DNA from: Glandiceps talaboti
Lineage: Eukaryota > Hemichordata > Enteropneusta > Spengelidae
Assembly (NCBI RefSeq): GCF_964340395.1
Contig: NC_135553.1
Span: 22,970,449-23,034,448 of the forward strand
Direction of reading: 5' to 3'
DNA length: 64,000 bases
Shown: positions 35,944 through 46,078 of the stretch, piece after piece
How the letters are laid out: every line of letters begins with the position of its first letter
Numbering within the stretch: the stretch's first letter is position 1
Program-made: the position numbers and the translations under genes
Notes under the pieces: model-generated
Database searches by the model: none
What the model was told of the DNA's origin: nothing
Seen by the model: only the letters and a program-made list of their open reading frames with translations

Positions 35944-36434
35944 AGTGGGTAAAAATCAGATAAAAGCTGGGCTGTGTGACTGAAAAATCGGTCACCATCG
36001 GCTAAAACGTCGCCATGGCCAATACCACTATTAGAATTCAACCAGACCTTCACCGAGTGTAGCTCTTTCTACAACACGTCTTGATATTAATTAATTCAAC
36101 TCATCTAAGTTCTTAGGATGGGATTTACTGCCAAAAAAGTCGACGATGGATTTCAACATGCCCGTGAGTAGACATGCCAGCTAGGATCACATGATGTCTA
36201 CTGGCCCAATCAGAATTGGCCACAAGACTTGTAAATTCCATGACAATACACACACACACATTGGTCTTACTTGGGTTCCCTGTACTTTCCCATTTACCAT
36301 TCTATTAATGAGGTATACTAATCATAATGATATATTCGCATCGTACTTCTTGCATCGTCATATAGTCAGTATTCCAAATGTAATAGTTGATGCATTTAGG
36401 GCTTATACATGCCTAATGATACCATTTAACTTAC
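35944..36434. other. No gene seen
   Basis: Downstream side of the von Willebrand D exon; no further exon of that domain was recognised. Confidence 0.4.
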
Positions 36435-36628
36435 CTCCACGACTCGCCAAATTTGTTAACATCTTTCGTAACCTCTCCACCGCGCATCATGAAATCATTC
36501 ATTTTGTCATCATCAGCAGTTCCACATAGACCATTAGTTTTGCCTGCGTATTCGCTGGATACCAGAACAACTACGGCTAAACGGGAACTTACTGATACAT
36601 GTATATCCACAATCACACCCGAGGTAAG
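36435..36628 (-). CDS. Exon of a von Willebrand factor type D domain protein
   Basis: On the minus strand an acceptor (CTACAAAG) precedes an open exon, and GTAAGT at 36434-36429 ends it. The translation reads VDIHVSVSSR, then YAGKTNGLCGTADDDKMNDF, then GGEVTKDVNKFGESWR. Glycine-Leu-Cys-Gly followed by an acidic/Asn turn, a DF and a Phe-Gly-x-Ser-Trp close is the middle signature of VWD domains, which occur in extracellular mucins, vitellogenin-like and adhesive proteins. Many VWD domains have a second Cys before GLCG; here that position is Asn. I could not find neighbouring exons on either side, so this may be part of a gene with long introns or an isolated relic. Confidence 0.7.
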
Positions 36629-37879
36629 CTTTGTAGTTCTTTTTTGGCTGTCAGATATGCAATATTTGTCTTTATTTTCATTTCTGCTATTTTGTTATCT
36701 CCAAGGGCTTTCACCAATTGCAAATGACTGGCCACCGCTGGTTTCGCTAAATATATGTCTTTGAATTCACTCTATCACGTGTCACCGAAATGTAGTGTTC
36801 CATTAAAGTTTTTATCTTTTTCAACCATTTTTTCCCATTCCAAAGCGAAATCAGACTTCTCTTTCGAGAATTTACAATATCGACATCATACTCTGCAAAT
36901 AATGTTATCTATTAGATACTTGCTGTCTTCACTGGTATGCATGTTCATCCACTAAAATTGTTCAAGCCATTGTGACAATTTTACATCTTTAGATTTTCCA
37001 GACTGACGATTCATCATTTGCATCACTCGTAGCTGGTTTACTAGCCGGAGAAAAGAGATGACTTATATGTTGTTTAAATCACACTGGAACCGATGGTTCT
37101 CTGCTGTGTAGGTACTCGGTCAAACTGTCATGATTTGAGGAGAGACATTAAACTAAAATCTTTGAAATCACCAATATTACTGTCAGGGGTAAACGAGAGT
37201 AGCCAATGAAAAACCATAAAAGGACAAATCAAAGGCTTGCCGACATAGTCATGTACAACAACAAACCTATCCAATTCGTGTACACTGGTCATGTGAATAG
37301 TCGTTCATTGTAAGAGTCAATCATAATTAGCGTAATCAACATTTTCTGTCTTCATATAGTTTGATACACTGGAGTCAAGAGTGTGTCAGTCAGGACATTT
37401 CATCTACACTGCGACATATAAATTACTTGCGAGTGCAACCTTCAAAATTGCCAGTGAAATGCTGGTAAATTTGAAATTTCACCATTTATATACCAGTAAA
37501 TTTAGATTGTCACCTGCTGAATGCCAATATTTATAGAAATAACTGGCAAAAAGAATGTTTTCAATTTTGAAATAGTGAAGAGATCGTATGAAGTTGCAAT
37601 TGTGTAGGTGAATTATCCAGCATGCTTGCCTGCATATGCGATCTTACAGCCAACCACAACATGTAATAATGTGAAGCTTTTATAGAACATTGTAGTATAG
37701 ACTGTTTGTCTTTTGATTTCTTATTAAACCACAACAGTTTTATTATTTACCCACACTGTGTAGCATTAATTAAATAGGGTGGATGCGTTTAGTTTCATGC
37801 GTAAATTGAGGTCAAGTGTGGCAAAATCTCTTTCATAGATTTTATTAGTCGTTGATCATGCAAGGTAAAAATCAATGTT
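36629..37879. other. No confident gene
   Basis: A minus-strand frame near 36775-36900 (CRYCKFSKEKSDF..FGDT) is open for about 36 codons after TTTGCAG but has no domain I recognise. The remainder is AT-rich non-coding DNA. Confidence 0.4.
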
Positions 37880-38300
37880 GAATGTTCTTGGATCATTCTG
37901 AGACAATAATCAATATTACTACTTTAGTATAAATGTCCATATTATGTTAATATTGAATCTCCCTGGATCATTCTAAAACAATATCATCACATTATTAGTA
38001 TGTCCCTGGATCATATTATGTCGATGTTGAATGTTCCTGGCTCATTCTAAGACAACTTGATATCACATTAGTACAATGTACATGTATGTCCCTGGATCAT
38101 GCTAAGACAATATCACATGAGTATGTTCCTGGATATGCTTCTGGATCATTCTAAGACAATATCGCATTAGTATGTCCCTGGATCATGTTATGTTTAAACC
38201 AGTGAATGTTCGTGGATCATTGTTAGACAATATCACATTAGAATGTCCCTGGATCATTATAGACAATATCACAGTAGAATGTCCCTGGATCATTTACGTT
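37880..38300. repeat. ~36-45-base minisatellite, TCCCTGGATCATTCTAAGACAATATCACATTAGTATG
   Basis: About ten degenerate copies with variable spacing and internal deletions. Confidence 0.9.
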
Positions 38301-38399
38301 AAAACTTAATGTTCCACGTTGGTTGTAAAAGAATATCAAACTAGATTTTCCCAGAATCGTTTATGATACAGTTGAATGTTCACAGTTCAGTGCTTATAG

Positions 38400-38930
38400 A
38401 CGGGGGGGGGGGGGGTACCACTGGCCAGATCTGGTAGGGGTGTGTGGCCAATGCTGTCAAACCCAGACCCCATTTTAGACCAATTTTGACCCAAAACCAA
38501 TACCCCATTTTAGACCGTTCAACTTTTGCGCATGCGAAGTTAACGTAACAATGCATTATGGGGCGATATCTAGAACCAAGCGTTTCAGGGGGTGTGTATG
38601 CTATCTTAACCAGTGAATTAGCAGGGGAAATCCTGAACTCGTCGAGAATTTATTAAGGAGATCCTTCCAGGACCCCATTTTAGACCTAACAAAATAAAAA
38701 ATTGTGAAATGTGGACCCCATTTTAGACTCATTAGCTCTCAAAAGACAGTACCCATGTTAGGGACCGATCAGTTTCTTCGGCCTGGGGGGGGGGGGGCGG
38801 TGGATTGGCGGGGGGGGGGGTTCAACCTGTTTTGCACTTTTGATGTGAGGGTCATCTTGTTTTCAAAGTGCTTAGTGGGGGGGGGGGGTCAGTGTGTTTT
38901 GGGTTATGACAGGATAAATACATCCATTAC
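38400..38930 (+). repeat. Left end of the transposon: inverted repeat and subterminal repeats
   Basis: The G runs are at 38402-38415, about 38786-38798, 38811-38820 and 38878-38888. ACCCCATTTTAGAC copies lie near 38468, 38502, 38672, 38711 and, slightly changed, between them. No coding capacity is claimed. Confidence 0.7.
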
Positions 38931-39147
38931 TTGCGATTATGTTTGATGTGAGATAAATAAAAAACACAAATTAGAAGTCATGGTACATAAATATTTAATA
39001 CATATAAATATACATATATGAACATAACAACATGCTACACACATTGATTATATCTTCACCAGTTGGTTACTGAAGTACAGCTGTGTTTCCAATACATTAT
39101 GCATACAAACTGAACGTGCGTGGCAGTACCAAGTCAACTAGTCCAGC

Positions 39148-39808
39148 CTACTTCTGTCTGCTTTCAAAAATGAGTGCTTCTCTAACTTTCATAACTTTGT
39201 TCTTCACCTCATTGGTAAAACAGTCGATGGTCAATAAATGCGAAATGTACTTTAAATCTTTCTCTGTGTGTAATGCATCAAGGTGTTCCTGGTTTATGTC
39301 ACTCAACTGTATTTTGTACTCGCTCTGTCCTAACTTGCATTTCTCAACTGCTTCCAAAGACAAAAACTTCTGGAGGACTGACACTGCTCCATCTTGAAGT
39401 CGTTTCTTTTTTCTTCTATCTGATTTTCTTTTCGATTCTTTCTTTCTTCGACTGGTTCTACTCTTAACTCGACCTGATACATTCATACCAACAAGTATAG
39501 ACTTTAGCTTTGCTAAAGTGGATTCCATTGTTGTTTTGGCTGTTTGCACTTCCTCGTGAAGCTTGTTCAGTGTTTGTAGGACTGATTTACAATACTCACT
39601 TTGCTCTGTTTGCCCACGACTTCAGAGTTTTTCCTGATAAGTCGAACAAACTTTGATATTGTTGTTGAACACTTGTTTGTTCACTAGCAACATTTTCCAT
39701 CAGTTTTGTTACCAACTTTATTCCATTTTCACATGAAGGAATGTGTTCGGCCTTTGCAGGTTTAGGAATATTCAAGGTGTGTGTTAGAGTTCTTCTGGGT
39801 AGTTTCAT
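39148..39808 (-). pseudogene. Minus-strand coiled-coil/basic protein of the transposon (frameshifted)
   Basis: The frame starts at the ATG complementary to 39806-39808 (MKLPRRTLTHTLNIPKPAKAE), continues through KLVTKLMENVASEQTSVQQQ, and shifts frame near 39610 (after GKTLKS) into SEYCKSVLQTLNKLHEEVQ, ending at the stop at 39148. The middle is very basic (RRKKESKRKSDRRKKKR) and flanked by predicted helices. About 215 residues if the shift is ignored. I recognise no family. Its position inside the inverted ends suggests an accessory protein of the element. Its start codon overlaps the plus-strand gene's start codon (CATG). Confidence 0.5.
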
Positions 39809-42252
39809 GTCTCGATCAGAACTTGTCAGTGTTGGAATTGACTCAGACAACATTGTGAGAGATACCAAAAGAGTTTCGGCTGTTGCTGTTGAAGTCAAGA
39901 ATGCTGCGGTAGCTGCAACAGATATGTTAAACCTTAAACTACAAGCTAAAAAGTCTGATGTCGCTAAAGAGATTGCAAGCTTGAAAAACTTGCTTGAAAA
40001 AAAGAAAGACAGTTGGACACAAGTACAGCTTGACCGAATATACAACCGTATTGACAGTTTGGAGGAAACATTGAAAAATACTGAGTCACGTATCCTCCCA
40101 ATGACAAAATATGACGAAGAGAAAAAGAAGAAAGCTGTAAAGAGAAAGGCTGACTTTCTCATTGAAGCAGAAAGATTGAAGAAAAGACATGTAATGGTAC
40201 CACAAGGCCGTAAACAAATGCTGGACACTGATGATGAAGATTGTATTGCCAAATGTATTGAAGATAAAAGTACTTACCATGGCAGGCGTCAGGAAACAGT
40301 AATGTACACAAATAGACGAGTAAAAAAACGTGATCTTATCAACATTGCAAATTATAGACTCCTCCAAAAAACAAGAAGCTCACCAAGTCAGCTACAACTG
40401 TGTACAATCTTGCACGGCCCCGTAACAAAAGTTCAATTCAAGCCAAACAACACAGAGGAAAGGGACTTTTCTGCTTCAAAAAACCACCAAAGGCAGAAGA
40501 CTCAACTAATGAGAATACTCATTACTAATGAGCTCATGTGAAGAACATAAAGCGAACATTCTTTTCTGGTGATAAAAATGAAACAAAGAAATTTTGTTTC
40601 ATGCGAAGTATTGATGATAAAGCCTACCTGCGACCTGGCACATCCGAAGGATTTGAGAAAACTAGAAAACAGAGAATTGCAACACTTTCAGATTTCCAGC
40701 AAGCAAAGAAGTTGCCAAAATATGGTTGGCCTGAAAAAGCAGTATATATCACACCATCAGCCCACAGGATATTTACAAAGAATGCAGTCTTTGAAAATAA
40801 CTCAGAACATTTAGTGACCGAGGATGATCACCACTTTGTGTTTGTCAAACCAAAAGCATTGCTTGGGTCATCAGGATCAGTATGGGCTTCAGAAACACAA
40901 AAACTGCGCCACACACATCCAGATATATTTGAAGTGACACAAGAGGGTAGTTCACATTACACTCAGTCTTTCAGAGGTGTATGTGCACATCTTCATGATG
41001 ACTTGAGTCTCTATGTTCATATGACGGAACATACAGATGTCATAAAAGTTATAAATGGTACCAATTGCAGACACTGTAAATACGAAATGACACGACTAAA
41101 ACACTTGCAGAGCCGAATTGATCTAGCCCTCACAGAAATGGAAACCGGTGATAGCACAGATGTTGAAAAAAAATCTTTTCAACCAGATTGATACCAGCAA
41201 TTCAGAAAGTGAAAGGATGTGCTAGTACACTGTTGACTAATTTAACAGGTGCTGTCCTTCAAGTTGACATGTTGATACCAGCAGTAAATGATGTCGTAAC
41301 AGAGTGCAGTGATGTACTTCAGATTGTAGTTGATATGTGTCTTCCTCCAGTGAAACCAAGATGGGCAGATCTTACAGATGCTGGACCAGGTGTTGGTGTG
41401 ACAATCATAAAAGTACGGTTTAGAGAAGCAGAACTTGCTATCATTCACAACTCAGACTATAGGGTTCGATGTCATCGCTCTAGGGGAGATAGCGGTCAAG
41501 GTGAAGCAGAGCGTACAAACTCTGCCATTGGAGATGCAGTGGTAGATGGCAGCACCATCCAGTAGGAGAAATACAAGAGATTTGGGGGCATGACCCAGGA
41601 TGAGATTTATAACTTAACATTGGCTGACTATGAGGAACTTGAGAAAAGAAGAATGGAGGCAAATGCCTGGGAAGTGGCAAAGGAAGTAACCCACCGAATT
41701 GATGGTGCTCCAGTATTGGGTGAATACATCAAGGCTTTTGTTTCTGACAGGCCTGATGACATTTTTTTCCTTGACAATCGTGACCTCATCCATGAATATA
41801 CCAAAGCCACTAGTACAACTGCAAAAGAGTCTGTGCCTGGATCAGCATACTTTGAAAGATTTTTTAAATTTATTGATAGACATTTCAAAATTGGGGAACT
41901 GTACATTGAGTTCATCAAGGCTGGCTGTACAGAAGATGGTTAACTCTGCAGTTATTGTAAAAATCACCCTTTCATTGGCCCACCAATGAAGAGAATACCA
42001 CAACCTGTTCCAGACCCTGAACAACAACAATTTCACTACATGGATGTATTCAAGACACCAATTGTTGATAGTGAAGGAAGGCCTAGGCAGCCAAGAGTTA
42101 ATATAACCAAGCGATTCCACCTTGGCGAGTTGGCTGTTCATGATACTAATCAAAATGTTGCAAGAGTATGCAGTTGAAGAGGAATATGTGCAAATCTACC
42201 TACAACATCTAAACACTTTACAACAAATGAAAGAAATTCGCAAGAAAGATAG

Positions 42253-42291
<39 letters not shown>

Positions 42292-42886
42292 GAAAAGGAA
42301 GAAAAGAGACTACACAGACTACGACTGGTTAAACATTGTCATGAATGGAACATTAAAAACAATGACTGTGTCTGAACTAGACAAATACTTAGAACATCAT
42401 AATTTGTCAAAAAAAGGCAAGAAAGCTGACAAAGTGAAAGCAGTCACTTGTGATGTTTTGAGAAAGGCAGATCAAGATGAGAGAAATAAACAAAGAATAG
42501 AGGCCCATTTAGAGAAAGTGCAAGATACAGAAAGTAGTGACACGGAGGCAGACTCAGATATGGATGATGTAGTTGTGCAAGAAATCGGTAGTGAAGAGGA
42601 TGAAGATAACATTGAAATTGGAGAAGACAGCTCCAGAATAGAAAATGTAATTACCAGATCTGGGAGGAGAGCAGGGACATGGAGACATGCAATGCAACGT
42701 CTGTGTAGTGAAACTGACAGTTCTGATACTGATGATGTAGAATCTGAATCTGACGACTCTGTTGCTGAAATATCTGCCAATAGTGATGAATCCGATACCA
42801 ATGATGAAACTGACCACTCTACACCTACATACTTTACGAGATCTGGAAGACGGGTGGGTACATGGAAACATTTCATGCAACAATAA
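39807..42886 (+). pseudogene. Decayed transposase-like protein: coiled coil, DDE-like core, SAP-like domain
   Basis: One gene spread over three frames. Order: N-terminal helical region (39807-40130); Lys/Arg-rich part with HRGKGLFCFKKPPKAED in the second frame after a shift near 40360; TAA TGA at 40526-40531; SIDDKAYLRPGT (40610 on) as a likely first catalytic Asp; a Cys/His patch NCRHCKYEMTR; a shift near 41180; LTDAGPGVGV (Asp at 41377) and HRSRGDSGQGEAERTNSAIG (Glu at 41503 or 41509) as likely second and third acids, spaced 41-43 residues apart; TAG at 41563; TAA at 41941; LCSYCKNHPFIGPP; a shift near 42160; poly-Gln from CAA repeats; then TVSELDKYLEHHNL..KADKVKAV, which fits a SAP DNA-binding domain; an acidic tail with two RSGRRxGTWxHxMQ motifs; stop at 42886. 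About 1,000 residues if intact. The RNase H-fold assignment is inference from motif shape; no named superfamily fits. Confidence 0.6.
42256..42291 (+). repeat. (CAA)n trinucleotide run encoding poly-Gln
   Basis: About twelve CAA codons inside the transposase-like gene, just before the SAP-like domain. Confidence 0.95.
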
Positions 42887-42959
42887 TCAAACTACTATAG
42901 CACATACAAGTACATAGATATTTGGAGTGTACACTAGGTATCAGTTTTGTTGTTTTCGT

Positions 42960-43200
42960 AGTTGTTATTTATTTATTATGATTATTTTTTTTTTTTGGGG
43001 GGGGGGGTCACCCTGTTTTGATTTTTGCAAAAGGGGGGTCACGTGTATTCTGTTGGGTTGCTGGAAGAATCCACCCCCCCCCCCCCAGGCTGAAGAAACT
43101 GACCGGTCCCTTAGACCATGCCAAAGAGTGAAAAACCCTACCCCAAAGGGCGGCACGTATACGTATACCCAATAGGTGGGAGTACCCCCCCCCCCCCCGT
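42960..43200 (-). repeat. Right end of the transposon
   Basis: Read inward on the minus strand: ACG(14)TACTCCC, ATTGGGTATACGTATACGTG, CCGCCCTTTGGGGTAGGG, then AGGGACCGGTCAGTTTCTTCAGCCT and another G run. G/C runs lie at 43000-43009, 43074-43087 and 43185-43198. Confidence 0.75.
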
Positions 43201-43500
43201 GATAGACATTCCCATAGAACCCTGGTTCAGTTGGAGATAGATTGAAGACCCCGGCCTGGATCATGGTGAATGGCGAATGATCGTGCCAATATATAAAATA
43301 ATGTACACATTCCTATTGCTAAAAACAACATCTTTCAAGTCATTTAGTTTACCTAAATCTTGTCAGGGAAAGGTAATACTCACCAAATTCTGCAAACTTG
43401 TTAGATGCGAGAACTGTGGCGCCAAATCATGTCACAGGAGCAAAACGCAAAGTTGTCAGGTGCAAAATAGCAGCGAGTTTTTAGAATAGACATACGCATG
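43201..43500. other. No feature seen
   Basis: Non-coding DNA between the transposon and the next repeat block. Confidence 0.4.
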
Positions 43501-46078
43501 CGTGTGTGTTGTTCTCGTTTTTTCTCGCCATCGCAGCCGATGTCCCTGGGACACATCATCCGGGGACTTTCTTCGGTGCCACTTTCAGTCCGGAGCAGGT
43601 CTATATAATTATATAGTAGTCATGAAGGTACGCCATGACGGGCGCCCTCACACATCGGTCAACCTCTTTAGGAACTGGCCGGTGAGGGCGGAGCGGCACG
43701 GCGTACTATCATTGCAGAATCTACTTCTCTGTCCAACGACGATTTGAACATGTTTTATGAGAAAAGACAGTTTTTAGGTTATTTCACATAATAGGTTGTT
43801 AATGTTTCATTTGATGAAATTACGCCTGCAGAATCCAATTTCGTTTAAGTTCCTAAGAATGAAATTTTGCATTGACATTTTAATTTACAACCAGTTAATT
43901 TGCCAGATTTTTTATCCTTCCAGTTGTACCAATTTTGGTTTTGTTTCCAGCTAATCTCAGTACTTTTCAACATAGCCATTCACCATGGCTTCGTCATGAT
44001 TGCGGTGTGTTGGGCCCTGACACTATGTACAATGCCATAAGCATACTTTTCTATCCTTGTATCATAATCCCCCTGTGTTTGGCAGCAACAAGGCTGGAGT
44101 CCTTCGGCACTTTGCTGACTGTGCCAACGTCAGTTATGGTTTTACCTTCAGTTGTAGACAATTGTACTTGCAAGGTTCTGGGCTGCCTTGCCTTAACACG
44201 TAGACAACTCAGATTGTCTTTATAATGACAATGGATGACTACAGAGAGCAGATAGGAAACGGTGACTCCTGGAGTATCCGATTTCGTTTCAGTTCCTTAT
44301 CATGTACTGTTGCATTCACACTTTAATTATACAAGCAGTTATTCTGAAAGTTATTCTGAGAGTTTTGATCCTTCCAGTTGTACCAATTTGCATTTTCTTT
44401 AGGCAGTAGCTAGTGAATGTAATTTGCTTGGTAATTTAATTTTGAACATGAAAATTGCACCCTTTACCCATGTTCATGGTAGTGACATTTGTTTTGCTCG
44501 GAACACTTTGATTATACACTTGTGAGTTCGACTTTGTGGAAGAGAACAATCATTGTTCATCAAACGAGTTTGATGCTCGTAGTAGCAATATTCAGTTGGT
44601 TCAAGACAGCCCAACCAATAGACTCAGTAGTTTAATTTCAGGCCAAGCTAGAAGTGGACTTTTCCATGTAGTCATTTCTAATTTCGAGAGTGTATCATGT
44701 TGCACAATTGTTAGTAGTAGCACTTCAGACTTTGTTCCTAATCAAGTTTGGGGAATGCCAGTGTTGAACACAGTACCATTTCTATGCCCACATCATGCAT
44801 TTTATCGAGGGATGATTTCACCTTTTGTCAGACACAGCTTTCACAGGTTCGACTCTGTGGATGAGAACATTCAATTTTCATCTAGCAATTTTGCTGGTAG
44901 TAGCATTATATGGAGTTGGTTCATGACAGACCAACCGTTAGACTCCGAGTCAGTAGTTTAATTTCAGGCCAAGCTAGTACTAGGACTTTTTCATCTAGTT
45001 TGGCAGCAACTAGCTAGGCTGGAGTCATTTGGCACTTCACTGTCTGTGCCTCCATCAGTAGTAGCAACTATTTCAGGGTACCTATGCAGGCCTGCTTGTC
45101 TGTTTCCCAGTGTGTGGCAAGTCTTGCCAGGACTCGCGTACAATTGTTGTAACCAGATTCGGCTGTCGTTAACATGGACAAGGCTCGAATCCTTAAATTT
45201 GACTCTTCGCTGACTGCCACTTTATTATCACTAGCGGCAGACAGTTGTTCTTGGAAGGTTCTGTAGCTACCTCCCCTTCTTCCGTTTATATTATATTATT
45301 TTTTATTTCTTATAGTTTATTTTATCTTATTATCCTTTTTTTGTTTGGCGGCCCGTGGTTTGGTGGAGTTCCAATAAATGATGAACTCCCGGTTTTGCCG
45401 CCAAACCTCTCTCTTTTGTCCTTATTTTCTTTATGAGGGTAATTGGTTGTAAATGTTTTCATTTATTTTAATTTAATACCATCCGTGAACTGCTCTGATC
45501 TCTCTTATCTTGCAGTATGCAAAACACTTCATTGGGTGTCTGCGCATGCAAACTGCGTAATGTCGTTCGTTTCCCCACCCTCTCACCCTCAAACTGTCAA
45601 GCAGTAAATATTGTAGTTACCTTTCATTGCTTTGCTAGTAGAGGTGCCTTTCGCACAAAAGAGTTTAAAACACTTGTTTACTCGCCACTTGGCATTCAGT
45701 CATTGTATTACAGTTTATTGTTCTTACCGTTGTATTTGGAATGTTATACTTTTGTACTAACTTTGATTGGTGGAGTTCCGATAAATGATGAACTTCCGGT
45801 TTTACCGCCAAACCCCTCTCTTTTGTCCCTATTTTTCTTTAGGACGGTAATATTGCGGGACTGTTCTTTTCTGACATTCGTGCACGAATCACAAAATCTT
45901 TTCAAATGTACACATGTTCTCCATATGTCTAATCACTGTGGTCTGAGGTGAGAGGTAGGTGCAATGGGAGTGCTTCAGCCCACTTTAAATATTTCGATGA
46001 CAAATAAATCGAAACTGAAAGTTACTAATAAACTAGCCGCGCAGTCTTGTTTAGTTTTATTCACATCCGTCGCATTAT
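43501..46078 (+). mobile_element. Repeat-built block, possibly a long terminal repeat
   Basis: The block is assembled from duplicated segments: GGCAGCAACAAGGCTGGAGTCCTTCGGCACTT (44083) against 45001; GGTTCGACTCTGTGGATGAGAACA (44845) against 44526; AGTAGTTTAATTTCAGGCCAAGCTAG twice; and GGAGTTCCRATAAATGATGAACTYCCGG with CGCCAAACCYCTCTCTTTTGTCC at 45366 and 45770. It ends AATAAATCG..AATAAACTAGCC..TTCACATCCGTCGCA, like the R-U5 end of an LTR, followed after three bases by TGGTGACGAAAGTGGCATT. That resembles the complement of a tRNA-Leu 3' end, a primer-binding site used by some Ty3/gypsy elements. No gag or pol follows. Open frames inside (for example 44536-44961) track the duplicated segments. 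Confidence 0.4.
43625..43712. repeat. GC-rich hairpin, ~25-base arms
   Basis: GGTACGCCATGACGGGCGCCC and GGGCGGAGCGGCACGGCGTAC are inverted with a ~35-base loop. It stands out in AT-rich surroundings and follows a TCTATATAATTATATAG word. Confidence 0.75.

Larger units (their letters stand above)
38400..43200 (+). mobile_element. 4.8 kb DNA transposon candidate with G-run terminal inverted repeats
   Basis: Both ends read ACG, fourteen Gs, TAC (38400-38419 plus strand; 43200-43182 minus strand). A second inverted pair lies inside: AGGGACCGATCAGTTTCTTC-GCCT before a G run at about 38761-38797, mirrored after a C run at about 43074-43115. The left subterminal region has five copies of ACCCCATTTTAGAC; both sides carry G-run, TCA, TGTTTT blocks. 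Between the ends are one long decayed plus-strand gene and one shorter minus-strand gene. Flanks are TATAG and GATAG, a possible 5-base target duplication with one mismatch; a 9-base alternative (CTTATAGAC / GTGATAGAC) is equally weak. I recall GGGGGTACTCCC- and GGGGTACCACT-type ends as abundant repeats in other invertebrates, but this is unverified. Confidence 0.75.

Noticed and set aside
39596-40252. Minus-strand frame opposite the transposase-like gene (FFFFSSSYF)
   Set aside because: The part above 39808 is the antisense of the plus-strand coding sequence; only 39148-39808 was kept.
44536-44961. 141-codon open frame
   Set aside because: It tracks duplicated segments of the 43.5-46.1 kb block and has stops or shifts in the partner copies; no domain.
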